Below, piece by piece: positions 27,772-37,418 of a stretch of 64,000 nucleotides of DNA (position 1 is the stretch's first letter; each line of letters begins with the position of its first letter). Source of the DNA: Rubrivivax albus (GTDB taxonomy: Bacteria; Pseudomonadota; Gammaproteobacteria; Burkholderiales; Burkholderiaceae_C); the NCBI RefSeq assembly GCF_004016515.1, contig NZ_SACT01000003.1, positions 1 through 64,000 of the forward strand, in the 5' to 3' direction. A program made the translations under genes and the position numbers. The notes under the pieces are model-generated. The model saw only the letters and a program-made list of their open reading frames with translations, had not been told where the DNA came from and searched no databases.

Positions 27772-29178
27772 TCAGTCCGTGTAGTTCGGCGGGCAGGGCC
27801 AGGGCATGGTCTGCTCGGCGATACGCGCCAGGCGCAGCAGGATGTCCTCGCGGTGGTGTCGGGCCACGATCTGCAGGCCCACCGGCAGGCCATCGGCGGT
27901 CAGGCCAGCCGGGATCGAGATCGCCGGTACCCAGCAGGCATTGACTAAGGCTCCGAAAGGCTCGGCACCGGTGCTGCTTGCGTCGCGACCATCGATGACG
28001 CTGGGGATGCGCTCATCGGCGCCATGTGGCCGGCAGGCGGTAGCCGGCGTCATCAGCAGGTCGCAGCCCTCGAAGAAGCCGGCCAGTTGCTGCTCCAGCT
28101 GACGAATCCGCGCCCAGGATGCGTCGGCATCGACCCGGTCGCGGTTGCTGCGCAGCAGGTCGACAATGTGTTGCACCGAGGGCGACAGCATCGGGTAGCC
28201 GTCGGGAAGCAGGCCCTCACGCGTCCACTGCGCCTCCAGGTTGGAGAGCAGTACCACCGCCACATCGTTGTAGACGTTCACCGGATGGAAGGGGCACTCC
28301 ACCGGGACTAGGCCTGCCGCCTGCATCAACTGCTCGGCGGCCCGACGCGCAATCGCCTCGACCTCGGGCTCGACGACCGCATAGCCCAGGTCACCTGACC
28401 AGTGGGCCCGCAACCCTCGCACATCCAGCAACTCCAGGGACGACTCGAAGCTCTGATGCGGTCGCGGGAGCGAGGTGCGATCCCCGGGATGTGGCCCGCA
28501 GGCCACGTCCAGATGCCGGGCGCAATCAGCGACGGTGCGGGTCAGGGCGCCCGACACCCCGAAATTGCTGAAGCCGTCCTGCTTCGGGATGCGGCCATGG
28601 CTGGCCTTGAGGCCGACGAGGCCGGTGTAGGCAGCCGGCTGCCGGATCGACCCTCCGGCATCGGTGCCCGTGGCCAGAGGCACAAGCCCGGCTGCCACCG
28701 CTGCCGAGGACCCGCCACTGCTGCCGCCCGGCGTGCGTTCCAGATTCCAGGGGTTGCGCGTCACGCCCCACAGGCGCGTGGTGCAGGCAGAGTCCATGCC
28801 GAACTCCGCCGTCGCGGTCATGCCCACGATCACGGCGCCTGCGGCTCGCAGGCGCGCCACATGGCGCGAGTCTTCGGAGCTGATGGGGCTGTCGCGCAGG
28901 AACCAGCTGCCCTGCGTGGTGCGAAAGCCGCGGCAGGCCTCGAAGTCCTTCACCCCGACCGGCACACCGGCCAGCGGACCGACGGCCTCGCCCCGAGCGA
29001 CGCGCCGATCGACCTCGGCCGCCGCAGCCTTGGCGGCGTCACGGTCGATCTGAACGAACGCGTTCAGCGTGGGGTTGTGACGGTCGATGCGCGCCAATGT
29101 CTCGTCAAGCACCTGGGTGGCCGTGACCTCGCCACGGGCCACTGCCTCGGCAGTTTCGACAGCGGTTCGGAATGTCAT
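27772..29178 (-). CDS. Amidase-signature family hydrolase
   Basis: 468 residues with the Ser-cisSer-Lys triad in place: K77 (GVKDFEA), cis-Ser153 within GGSSGGSSA, and nucleophile Ser177 (GTDAGGSIRQPA). Family members release ammonia from amides or cleave peptide-like amide bonds. Cytoplasmic, without a signal peptide. Last of four genes in the unit from operator D (ligase, M1 aminopeptidase, P450, amidase), 13 bases after the P450. Confidence 0.85.
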   Translation of the reverse strand: MTFRTAVETAEAVARGEVTATQVLDETLARIDRHNPTLNAFVQIDRDAAKAAAAEVDRRVARGEAVGPLAGVPVGVKDFEACRGFRTTQGSWFLRDSPISSEDSRHVARLRAAGAVIVGMTATAEFGMDSACTTRLWGVTRNPWNLERTPGGSSGGSSAAVAAGLVPLATGTDAGGSIRQPAAYTGLVGLKASHGRIPKQDGFSNFGVSGALTRTVADCARHLDVACGPHPGDRTSLPRPHQSFESSLELLDVRGLRAHWSGDLGYAVVEPEVEAIARRAAEQLMQAAGLVPVECPFHPVNVYNDVAVVLLSNLEAQWTREGLLPDGYPMLSPSVQHIVDLLRSNRDRVDADASWARIRQLEQQLAGFFEGCDLLMTPATACRPHGADERIPSVIDGRDASSTGAEPFGALVNACWVPAISIPAGLTADGLPVGLQIVARHHREDILLRLARIAEQTMPWPCPPNYTD

Positions 29179-29191
29179 CGGGCGTCCTGGC

Positions 29192-30409
29192 TCAGGGGGC
29201 TACGGGAAGGGATTGCAGACCGCGCAAGGTCACCATAGGGCGCACCCGCGGGTCGGCCCCGCCTGCCAGGCGGAGATTCGGGGCGCGCTCCAGCAGCACG
29301 CGCAGTGCGATCTGCGCCTCGGTGCGCGCCAGCAGCGCGCCCAGGCAGAAGTGGATGCCGGCACCGAAGGCCAGATGCGAACGGTCACGCCCGATGTCCA
29401 GCACGCTGGCGTTTGGATAAGCCTCTTCGTCGCGGTGAGCACTCCCGATCAACATCCACACCCGGCTGTTGCGGGGCAGATCCACCCCGCCCACGGCCAT
29501 GTCCTCGCGCAACAGGCGCGGCACGCATTGCACCGGGCTGTCGTAGCGCAGCATTTCCTCCACAGCGCTCTTGATCAACTGGGGCTCCTGCCTCAACCGG
29601 AGCAGCTGTTCGGGGTGACGGAGCAGGGCGTGAACCCCGTTGCCGATCAGGTTCTGCGTCGTCTCGTGGCCCGCCAGCAGCAGAAGCACGCAGGTGGCGA
29701 TCATTTCCTCCTCGTCGAGGTGATCTCCGGCCTGCTCGGCAGCGATCAGCGCCGAGAGCAGGTCACTGCCCGGCTCGCCACGCCGTTGCGCGATCAGCTG
29801 CCGCATGTAGGCGGAGAAGCCCATCGCCGCCTCGCCACCTCGCAGGTAGACCTCGTCCGGCGCGATCGGGTCGAGCGTGGCGCCGAGTTGCACCGACCAG
29901 CGCGCAAAGGCCTCGCGGTCGGCGATCGGCACGCCGAGGATCTGCGCGATCACGTCCACCGGCAGCGGGTGGGCGAAGTCGTGCACGAGATCGAACACCG
30001 GCTGGGCCAGCGCCCGGTCCAGCAGTTCGTGCGCCCGCTGCTCGATCTGACCCTCCAGGGCCTGCACCATGCGCGGCGTGAAGGCCTGGTGCGCGAGGCC
30101 GCGCAGGCGGGTGTGGGTGGGCGGATTCAAGAACAGCATCCAGCGCCGCTGCATCTCGTGCAGCACCCGGATCGGCTCCGGCACGGCCTGCAGCCACTGC
30201 GCGCTCGGCAGCTCGCTCTCGGTACCGAAGCGCGCATCCTTGAGCGCAGCCGCAATGTCGGCATGACGCGTTGCCATCCACTGCGGCTGGCCCGCCACGT
30301 TGACCTGCACCAAGCGGCCAGCGGCGCGCATGCGCGCATAGGCGGTGTAGGGATCTTGGCGGAAGGCATCGCTCTGCAGGTCGATGTCGGTCAGGTCGGC
30401 TGCGGTCAT
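29192..30409 (-). CDS. Cytochrome P450 (bacterial class I, soluble)
   Basis: 405 residues, the usual length for a soluble bacterial P450. The oxygen-activating I-helix LLAGHETTQ, ExxR (EEMLR) and the heme-binding FGAGIHFCLG with C355 are all intact. The protein would hydroxylate or O-demethylate a substrate part with electrons from a ferredoxin and reductase, which are not encoded here. It lies between M1 aminopeptidase and amidase. In the proposed pathway a P450 could remove a methoxy group or hydroxylate a chain or ring. Confidence 0.85.
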   Translation of the reverse strand: MTAADLTDIDLQSDAFRQDPYTAYARMRAAGRLVQVNVAGQPQWMATRHADIAAALKDARFGTESELPSAQWLQAVPEPIRVLHEMQRRWMLFLNPPTHTRLRGLAHQAFTPRMVQALEGQIEQRAHELLDRALAQPVFDLVHDFAHPLPVDVIAQILGVPIADREAFARWSVQLGATLDPIAPDEVYLRGGEAAMGFSAYMRQLIAQRRGEPGSDLLSALIAAEQAGDHLDEEEMIATCVLLLLAGHETTQNLIGNGVHALLRHPEQLLRLRQEPQLIKSAVEEMLRYDSPVQCVPRLLREDMAVGGVDLPRNSRVWMLIGSAHRDEEAYPNASVLDIGRDRSHLAFGAGIHFCLGALLARTEAQIALRVLLERAPNLRLAGGADPRVRPMVTLRGLQSLPVAP

Positions 30410-30442
30410 GGGTTGCAGGGCCGGGGGGACCCAGCCTGGGTT

Positions 30443-33100
30443 TCATTCATCGAGGAAGCGCATCACGAGGCCGCGCGTGCCATTGGACAGGCCAGCGGTG
30501 CCGGCGACGCGCTCCAGAGCGCGCCGCATGGCCGCTTGGCGCTCGGGCAGGTGGCGGCGCCACTGGCTGATCTGCGGGGTCAGCCAGACGGCACCTGGGC
30601 GGCCGAGGCGGTCGAGCATCAGCAGCACGTCGGCGAGCCACTCATAGCCGCGGCCCTGGGCGTCGTGGAAGGCGACGCGGTTCTGGCGGAAGAAGCTGCC
30701 CAGCAGGGCAAGTCCCAAGGCCATGTTCTGGGGGTCGAACAGCGGGTGGATCTGCAGGGCCATGATGCGCTCGATCGCGCCGGGAGAGCGTGCCAGCGCC
30801 TGCGCCGTGAACCACTTGGCCACCACGGTAGGATGATCGCGCCAGCGGTCGATGAAGGCGTCCAGCGCCGACTGCCGCAGCGGATGCTCGATGTCCACGA
30901 GGCAGGCCAGCGCATCGAAGCGCTCGGTCATCGTCGGCGCCGCCAGCACGCGCTCGTGACACAGGCGGGCCACCTCGTCGTCGCCCACCGCCGCAAGCAG
31001 ATCGAGGCAGACAGCGGCCAGCCGGCGGCGCCCCAGGCCTCCCACATGCATCAGTTCGCCGTCACCGGGCTCGCCCAGATCCTGCACCGCGCGCAGCAGC
31101 TGTGGACGCAGCGCCTGGCCGAGCGAGGCCCGCAGCGCGGTGCGGGCTGCATGGTGGCCATCGACATCGATGAAGGGTTGCCCATCGCTGAGCACCGGTT
31201 CGTCCGGCACGCGCAGCAGCTCGGCCAGCACGAGGCGCGAGTCAGGAGCTTCCTGCGCTTCATCCAGAAGACGTGCGAAGGCCTGGATCGGGAAGTCGGC
31301 AAACGACAGCGAAGCGCCGTCACGGGCTGCTGCCGCCTGCGCGCGAATGGCGTCGGTCATCAGCCCCTGCGCCGCATTCCAGCGGGCCCAGGGGTCAGTG
31401 GCATGGGCCAGCAGCACGAGGCGTTCGTCACTGTCGAGGTGCGGCTCGATGCCGACCGGCGCCGACAGTCCCTCGAACAGCGAGGGCACCGCGTCCGGCG
31501 GCAGGTCGGCATAGACCACGCGGGTGGCGGCAGCAGCGATCTCGATGAGTGCCGGGTCGCCACCATCGGCAAGCTGGGGGGACAAGGCCTGGCCGGAGCG
31601 ATCGAACCAACTCACCCGCACCGGAATGGTCAGGGGCAGTGCGTCGGGTGCAACCGCCAGGGTTTGAGTCAGCGTCAGTGCGATGCCGCCGTCCTGCGCC
31701 TGCCGCTCGACGTGCACCCGCGGCCGGCCGGCCTGGACATACCAGCGCCGGAAGGCCGCAAGGTCGCGCCCGCCCGCACGCGCCATGGCATCGACGAATT
31801 CGTCGGTGGTCACCGCCTGCCCGTCGTGGCGGGCCAGGTAATCGCGCACCCCGGCCGTGAAGCGCGCCGGCCCCAGCAGGGTGTGCATCATCCGGATCAC
31901 CTCGGCTCCCTTTTCGTAGACCGTGGCCGTGTAGAGCTCCTCCACGTCGGCATAGCGCTCGGGCCGGATCGGGTGCCTGTTGGGGCCGTCGTCCTCGGGG
32001 AACTGGTTGCGAAGCAGCGCGCGAACGGTGTCGATGCGATAGGCGCCGCCCAGGCGGTCATCGATGTAGGTCTGGTCGCGGAAGCGCGTCAGGCCTTCCT
32101 TCAGACTCAGCTGGAACCAGTCGCGGCAGGTGACGCGGTTGCCGGTCCAGTTGTGGAAATACTCGTGCGCGATGATCCGCTCGATGGTCAGCGCCTCATC
32201 GTCGGTGGTGATCTCCGTGTCGGCCAGCACGCCGGCCAGGTCGTAAAGGTTCAGGCCCTTGTTCTCCATCGCACCCGGGAAGCCTGGCAGCGCCACGAGG
32301 CTGTAGTCATTGACGTCGCATTCGAGCCCGTAGGTGGCTTCGTCCCACAGCATCGCCCGCCGGACCGCCTCGAGAGCGAAGCGGCAGTGGCGGATATGGC
32401 CAACGGGCGCATAGACCGCCAGCCGCACCTCGCGCCCCGACGGGAACCGGCAGGTGTCACGGATCGCCGCGAGGTCACCCGCCACAAGCCCGAACACATA
32501 GGATGGCTTGCGGAAGGGGTCGTCCCACACCACCTGGTGGCGACCATCCGGCAACTCGCGCCGCTCCGTGCAATCGCCGTTGGACAGCAGCACCGGGTAG
32601 CGTGCCGCGTCGGCGGTGAGCGTGACTCGATAGCGGGCCAGCACATCGGGTCGGTCGGGAAAGTAGGTGACACGTGACAGGCCCTCGGGCTCCATCTGCG
32701 TCACGAGTGTGCCGCCGAGCACGAACAGACCCCGGCCGGAGAGGTTGCGGACCGGTTCGAGCCTGGTGCGCAGACACAGTTCGAAGCGTTCGGGCAAGCC
32801 GTGCACGGTCAGGGTGCGGTCGCCCACGGCCACCTGCCCATCGCTGAGTTCGCGGCCGTCGAGCATCACCGACAGCAGGGTCAGTTCACGGCCGCTCAGC
32901 ACCAGCGGCGCGGCCTGGTCCGCGCCCGAGCGGCGGTGCAGCTGCAGCGAGGCAGTGACCACCGTGCACTCGGCATCCAGCTCGAAGGCAAGCTCGACAC
33001 GCTCGAGTTCGTGATCCCAGGGCTGCCACGCCTCGCGGCGGTGCAACCGCACGGCCGTGTCCGGGCTCGCGTCGCCATCCGGGTGCGACGGATCAGCCAT
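30443..33100 (-). CDS. M1-family aminopeptidase (PepN-like)
   Basis: 885 residues, the full PepN length. GAMEN (276-280) binds the peptide N-terminus, H312-EYF-H316 and the downstream Glu in LKEGL bind zinc, and a long helical C-terminal domain follows. The start at 33100 overlaps the stop of the ligase gene by eight bases. PepN normally is a housekeeping gene; embedding in this operon suggests a dedicated copy that trims linear peptides. No signal peptide is present. Confidence 0.85.
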   Translation of the reverse strand: MADPSHPDGDASPDTAVRLHRREAWQPWDHELERVELAFELDAECTVVTASLQLHRRSGADQAAPLVLSGRELTLLSVMLDGRELSDGQVAVGDRTLTVHGLPERFELCLRTRLEPVRNLSGRGLFVLGGTLVTQMEPEGLSRVTYFPDRPDVLARYRVTLTADAARYPVLLSNGDCTERRELPDGRHQVVWDDPFRKPSYVFGLVAGDLAAIRDTCRFPSGREVRLAVYAPVGHIRHCRFALEAVRRAMLWDEATYGLECDVNDYSLVALPGFPGAMENKGLNLYDLAGVLADTEITTDDEALTIERIIAHEYFHNWTGNRVTCRDWFQLSLKEGLTRFRDQTYIDDRLGGAYRIDTVRALLRNQFPEDDGPNRHPIRPERYADVEELYTATVYEKGAEVIRMMHTLLGPARFTAGVRDYLARHDGQAVTTDEFVDAMARAGGRDLAAFRRWYVQAGRPRVHVERQAQDGGIALTLTQTLAVAPDALPLTIPVRVSWFDRSGQALSPQLADGGDPALIEIAAAATRVVYADLPPDAVPSLFEGLSAPVGIEPHLDSDERLVLLAHATDPWARWNAAQGLMTDAIRAQAAAARDGASLSFADFPIQAFARLLDEAQEAPDSRLVLAELLRVPDEPVLSDGQPFIDVDGHHAARTALRASLGQALRPQLLRAVQDLGEPGDGELMHVGGLGRRRLAAVCLDLLAAVGDDEVARLCHERVLAAPTMTERFDALACLVDIEHPLRQSALDAFIDRWRDHPTVVAKWFTAQALARSPGAIERIMALQIHPLFDPQNMALGLALLGSFFRQNRVAFHDAQGRGYEWLADVLLMLDRLGRPGAVWLTPQISQWRRHLPERQAAMRRALERVAGTAGLSNGTRGLVMRFLDE

Positions 33101-34697
33101 GCGATGCTTCCCGGGCTGCCAGCTGGGCGCGCAGCGATTTCTTGTCGACCTTGCCGAGGGTGACTCGGGGCAGCTCGGCGACCACCACCACCTCGCGCGG
33201 CCGCTTGAAGTCGGCCAGCTGCCGGGCACAGGCCTCCGTCACGCGCTCGACCAGCCCCTCGACCGGCCCCATCGGGATCACGTAGGCCACCGGCACCTCA
33301 TCGAGCATTGGGTCAGGTCTGCCGACCACCGCCACTTCGACGATGCCGCCCGCGCTCATCACCGCACGCTCGATTTCGGCCGCGCCAACGTTCTCCGCAC
33401 CGATCCGCAGCATGTCCTTCTCGCGCCCATCGAAGCGGATGTGGCCGTCCTCGAAGGCCGTGACCAGGTCTCCGGTGTCGAACCAGCCGTCGGCATCGAA
33501 GGCGGCCGCCGTCGCCTCGGGCGCGTGGAGGTACTCCAGGAACAGCGACAACCCAGGCACACCGCGGACCCACAGGCGTCCGGATTCGCCAAAGGGCGCC
33601 TCGCTCCCATCGTCGCGGCGGACCTCCACTTCATAGCCAGGCGCCGCCAGGCCCATGGCCATCTCGCGCCCAGGCAGCGCAGGGTAGGACGCGATCGGCA
33701 GGCCGACAGTCTCGGTCATGCCGAACCAGCCGACGCTGGGGATGCCGAAGACCTGCAGGACTACAGCCGGGTCGATGGCACCCAGCCCCCAGCGCGTCAG
33801 CACATGGCCCTTGGGGACCGGTTGGCCGAGCAAGGCCTTCAGCGAGAACGGGATGTGAATGCCCCAGGTGCAGCGATGCTCGACCTGGCATGCCCAATAG
33901 CGGCTGGCGGAGAAGCGCGGCTGCAGCACCAGTGTGGCGCCTGCCCAGAGCGTGGACAGGTGCGAGTAGCACAGCGCGTTCGTATGGAACAGCGGCAAGA
34001 AGGCGTGGCCGATGTCGTCCGGCCGGACGCTGCACACAACCGCGTTGGTGCGCGCCCCCCACAGCCCGTTGGCATGGGTCCAGACCACACCCTTGGGCCG
34101 CGCAGTGGTGCCGGAGGTGTACTGCACCGACAGGGGCAGCAGCGGGTCGGGGGTGCGCTCGGGAAGCTCCGGCACTTCCGACGCCACCAGCGCCTCGAAC
34201 GGCACCGCATCGCTGCGGCGCGGCACCTCGGGTGAGGCACCACAGTCCGTGGCCGTCACGATGAAGGCCCGAGCAGCAGGCGCGGCCTCGCGCAGCGCGC
34301 TCTCGTAGCTGGGCTGCGTGACCACCAGCACCGCCTCGCTGTGGGTGGCGAAGTAGGTCAGCTCGCCCCCGGCCGAACGGGTGTTGGTCGTGACGGCCAC
34401 GGCGCCGATGCGGGCCAGCGCATGCCACGTCAACAGGAACTCGATGCAGTTGTCCATGTGCAGCAGCACATGGTCACCGAGGCGCACGCCGAGCTGGTGC
34501 ACGAGACCATGGGCCAACCGCCCGACGGCCGCATGAAAGCGGCTGTACGTCCAGATTTCTGCGGCGCCGTGGAAGCCCGCGAACACAAGGAAAGGATGGT
34601 CCCCACGCCGATGGGCCTGAGCCCTTAGCAACCACGGGATGTCATGCCCGGTGAAGGGGTGCAGACGCGCAGGACGCAGTGCGGTTGGAGCGGGCAT
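33093..34697 (-). CDS. Acyl/aryl-CoA ligase (AMP-forming)
   Basis: 534 residues of the ANL superfamily. YTSGTTARPKGVVWTH is the P-loop-like motif, GWFGMTETVG the A5 region, GWFDTGD the hinge region and PRVTLGKVDKKSLR the C-terminal catalytic lysine segment. It activates a carboxylic acid to an acyl-CoA through acyl-AMP. The ATG at 34697 lies 33 bases from operator D, leading the four-gene unit divergent to the beta-oxidation operon. It is thus the gate from peptide-derived carboxylate into that pathway. Confidence 0.85.
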   Translation of the reverse strand: MPAPTALRPARLHPFTGHDIPWLLRAQAHRRGDHPFLVFAGFHGAAEIWTYSRFHAAVGRLAHGLVHQLGVRLGDHVLLHMDNCIEFLLTWHALARIGAVAVTTNTRSAGGELTYFATHSEAVLVVTQPSYESALREAAPAARAFIVTATDCGASPEVPRRSDAVPFEALVASEVPELPERTPDPLLPLSVQYTSGTTARPKGVVWTHANGLWGARTNAVVCSVRPDDIGHAFLPLFHTNALCYSHLSTLWAGATLVLQPRFSASRYWACQVEHRCTWGIHIPFSLKALLGQPVPKGHVLTRWGLGAIDPAVVLQVFGIPSVGWFGMTETVGLPIASYPALPGREMAMGLAAPGYEVEVRRDDGSEAPFGESGRLWVRGVPGLSLFLEYLHAPEATAAAFDADGWFDTGDLVTAFEDGHIRFDGREKDMLRIGAENVGAAEIERAVMSAGGIVEVAVVGRPDPMLDEVPVAYVIPMGPVEGLVERVTEACARQLADFKRPREVVVVAELPRVTLGKVDKKSLRAQLAAREASHG

Positions 34698-34729
34698 GAC
34701 GGTGACGCAGCATCCGGCTAGGGCTGCAA

Positions 34730-34775
34730 CATGAACAGTGTTTATATGCTGCGGTGTCGACCGAGGCCGTGTCAA
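34730..34775 (-). promoter_or_regulatory. Promoter with operator site D
   Basis: On the minus strand TTGACA (34775-34770) and CAGCAT (34751-34746) are 18 bases apart; the palindrome at 34730-34746 (plus-strand CATGAACAGTGTTTATA) shares one base with that -10. It serves the ligase, aminopeptidase, P450 and amidase genes. The arrangement mirrors site E about 100 bases away on the other strand. Confidence 0.65.
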
Positions 34776-34814
34776 GAGAGCTGGACCGGCACGGTCCTCA
34801 GGTTTTCCCTGCCC

Positions 34815-34859
34815 TTGACATCAAGCGAACGCCCTGCGACTATGTGAACGTTGTTTATT
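34815..34859 (+). promoter_or_regulatory. Promoter with operator site E
   Basis: TTGACA (34815-34820), 17 bases, GACTAT (34838-34843), then the palindrome TGTGAACGTTGTTTATT (34843-34859), whose first base is the last of the -10. It drives the eleven-gene beta-oxidation unit starting at 34917. The spacing resembles site D and site B, consistent with repression by blocking polymerase. Confidence 0.7.
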
Positions 34860-34916
34860 TTTAATCGGTACGCCGATACACACCCGTCCGCGGCTGCAGC
34901 GAAAGGAACTGACCCC

Positions 34917-36215
34917 ATGTCCATGCCTCCTCCCAAGTCCTATGTGGCCGCAGCGATCAACGCGGTCGGACAGGTTCGTGGCGTGCCGCCCGGTACCCTG
35001 GGTCGCGAGATCCGCAAGGTCGGCATCATCGGCGCGGGCCTGATGGGATCCGGCATCGCCGTGTGCTTCCTCGGCGCCAATATGCCGGTCGTTCTGCTGG
35101 ACCAGAGCAACGAGGCGCTCGAAAAGGGGCGCCGCGAGGTCGGCAAGGCCTTCGCCAGTCTGGTCAAGCGCGGGATCCTCTGGGACGACCTGTCGCGCGG
35201 CTACCAGGGCCTGCTCACCACGACCAGCCACTACGCCGACCTCGCCGACTGCGATCTGGTGATCGAAGCGGTGTTCGAGCGCATGGACGTCAAGCAGACC
35301 GTGTTCCGGCAGCTCGCCGAAGTCGCCAAGCCGGGCGCGGTGCTGGCCACCAACACCTCCGGCCTCGACGTCGATGCGATCGCGCAGGCCAGTGGCCGTC
35401 CGGCTGACGTGGTGGGCCTGCACTTCTTCTCGCCGGCCTTCATGATGCCGCTGCTCGAGATCGTGCGCGGCCGCCAGACCTCGCCTGCCACCTTGCGCAC
35501 CGCCATCTTTGCGTCCACGGTGATCCGCAAGACAGGCGTGGTGGTCGGCAACTGCCCCGGCTTCGCGGCCAACCGCATGCTCGAGGGCTATGCCCGCGAG
35601 GCCGAGCGACTGGTGCTGCAGGGGGTCGATCCCGAGCGCCTGGATCGCGTCATCACCGCCTACGGCTTCCCGATGGGCCCCTGCGCGATGGGCGACATGG
35701 CGGGCCTCGACGTGCGGGCGTACTACCTCGATGCGCTGCGCGCAGCCAGGTTGATCCCCGACGATCCTGCCTACGGTGCCATGACCCGCGCGCTGCTCCA
35801 GGCCGGGCGCAAGGGCCAGAAGTCCGGCAGCGGCAACTACGACTACGGGGCGGATGGCCGCACGCCGCAACCGTCGCCCGTGGTCGCCGAAGTCCGTGAT
35901 CGCGTGGCGGCCGAGCTCGGTATCGAGCGCCGCGAATTCAGCGACGAGGAGATCGTCATGCGATGCCTGCTGCCGGTGATCAACGAAGCGGCCCGGGTGC
36001 TGGACGAAGGCGTCATCGACCGCGCCAGCGATGCCGATGTGATCTGGATCTATGGCTACGGCTTCCCCGCCGCTAAGGGCGGACCGGTCTACCAAGCACT
36101 CGCGATGGGCCTCGAGAAGGTGCGCTCGGCCCTGGAGACGCAGCGTGCCGCCGACCCTGCTTTCGGTGACGCCTATTGGACACCTTCGCCCGCCCTGGCC
36201 AAGCTGTTCGCCTGA
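34917..36215 (+). CDS. 3-hydroxyacyl-CoA dehydrogenase
   Basis: 432 residues: a Rossmann domain with GAGLMG at 39-44, the catalytic HFFSP histidine and NCPGFAANRML, followed by two C-terminal 3HCDH domains as in the dehydrogenase half of FadB/FadJ but without the crotonase half. It oxidises 3-hydroxyacyl-CoA to 3-oxoacyl-CoA with NAD+. The ATG at 34917 follows AAAGGA by nine bases. First gene of the operator-E unit, followed at once by a thiolase. Confidence 0.9.
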   Translation: MSMPPPKSYVAAAINAVGQVRGVPPGTLGREIRKVGIIGAGLMGSGIAVCFLGANMPVVLLDQSNEALEKGRREVGKAFASLVKRGILWDDLSRGYQGLLTTTSHYADLADCDLVIEAVFERMDVKQTVFRQLAEVAKPGAVLATNTSGLDVDAIAQASGRPADVVGLHFFSPAFMMPLLEIVRGRQTSPATLRTAIFASTVIRKTGVVVGNCPGFAANRMLEGYAREAERLVLQGVDPERLDRVITAYGFPMGPCAMGDMAGLDVRAYYLDALRAARLIPDDPAYGAMTRALLQAGRKGQKSGSGNYDYGADGRTPQPSPVVAEVRDRVAAELGIERREFSDEEIVMRCLLPVINEAARVLDEGVIDRASDADVIWIYGYGFPAAKGGPVYQALAMGLEKVRSALETQRAADPAFGDAYWTPSPALAKLFA

Positions 36216-36233
36216 TCACGCCGGAGACCACCC

Positions 36234-37418
36234 ATGAGACAAGCTGCCATCGTTTCGACCGCCCGCACGCCCATCGGCAAGGCCTACACCGGCGCCTTCA
36301 ACAACCTGGAGTCTCCCACGCTGCTGGGCATCCCGATTCGACATGCGGTCGAACGTGCAGGCATCGACCCTGGTGAGATCGACGACTGCGTCATCGGCTG
36401 CGGCATGCAGCAGGGGCCGCAGGCATTCAACATCGGGCGCCTCGGCGCACTTGCTGCCGGGCTGCCCACCACCGTAGGTGGCATGAGCATCGAACGCCAG
36501 TGCGCATCCGGCGTGATGGCCATTGCCACCGCTGCCAAGCAAGTGGTAATGGATGGCATGGACATCTGCGTGGCCGGGGGTGTGGAGAGCATCAGCCTGG
36601 TGCAGAACAAGCACCTGGACGTCTTCCGCCAGCCCGACCCGCGCCTGTTCCAGGCCCGGCCACACATCCTGATGCCGATGCTGCAGACCGCAGAGATCGT
36701 CGGCTACCGTTACGGCATGAGCCGCGAGGCCTGTGATGCCTACGCGCTGCAGAGCCAGCAGCGCACCGCGGCCGCCCGGGCGGCCGGCCGCTTCGACGCC
36801 GAGATCGTGCCGGTCACGGCACTCAAGCTGGTGAAGGACAAGGCCACCGGCGAGGAACGCATCGAGGCGGTGACACTGACCGCCGACGAAGGCGCTCGGC
36901 CCGAGACCACCATGGACACCCTGCGCAGCCTGACCCCGGTGATGGGCCCCCACGGCATGGTGACCGCGGGCAACGCCAGCCAGCTGTCCGACGGCGCTAG
37001 TGCCTGCGTGGTGATGGAGACCGGTCTCGCCGAGCGGCGCGGGCTGCAGCCGCTCGGCTTCTACCGCGGCATGTCGATTGTCGGCTGCGATGCCGACGAG
37101 ATGGGTATCGGCCCGGTCTTCGCCATCCCCCGCCTGCTCAAGACGCACGGCCTGTCGATGGACGACATCGGTCTGTGGGAGCTCAACGAGGCCTTTGCGG
37201 TGCAGGTGCTCTACTGCCGGGACAAGCTGGGCATCCCGGACGACCGGCTTAACGTGAACGGCGGCGCGATCTCGATCGGTCACCCCTACGGCATGTCGGG
37301 CGCACGCATGGTCGGACATGCACTGATCGAAGGCAAGCGGCGCGGCGTGCGATACGTCGTCACCACGATGTGCGTGGGGGGCGGCATGGGCGCGGCAGCA
37401 CTGTTCGAGGTCGCATGA
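36234..37418 (+). CDS. Acetyl-CoA acyltransferase (thiolase)
   Basis: 394 residues, the usual thiolase length. Acyl-accepting C90 (ERQCASG), H350 ([10 protein letters not shown]) and C380 (CVGGGMGAA) are intact. It cleaves 3-oxoacyl-CoA with CoA, releasing acetyl-CoA, or propionyl-CoA if the alpha carbon carries a methyl. The stop overlaps the next start as ATGA. Works with the adjacent dehydrogenase and MaoC-like hydratase. Confidence 0.9.
   Translation: MRQAAIVSTARTPIGKAYTGAFNNLESPTLLGIPIRHAVERAGIDPGEIDDCVIGCGMQQGPQAFNIGRLGALAAGLPTTVGGMSIERQCASGVMAIATAAKQVVMDGMDICVAGGVESISLVQNKHLDVFRQPDPRLFQARPHILMPMLQTAEIVGYRYGMSREACDAYALQSQQRTAAARAAGRFDAEIVPVTALKLVKDKATGEERIEAVTLTADEGARPETTMDTLRSLTPVMGPHGMVTAGNASQLSDGASACVVMETGLAERRGLQPLGFYRGMSIVGCDADEMGIGPVFAIPRLLKTHGLSMDDIGLWELNEAFAVQVLYCRDKLGIPDDRLNVNGGAISIGHPYGMSGARMVGHALIEGKRRGVRYVVTTMCVGGGMGAAALFEVA

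Noticed and set aside
29087..32677. A 1196-codon plus-strand open frame opposite the amidase, P450 and aminopeptidase
   Set aside because: It mirrors the third-position bias of the real minus-strand genes, is rich in His, Arg and Gln, and shows no family motif. It is a high-GC shadow frame. The same holds for the 954-codon minus frame at 38877-41741.
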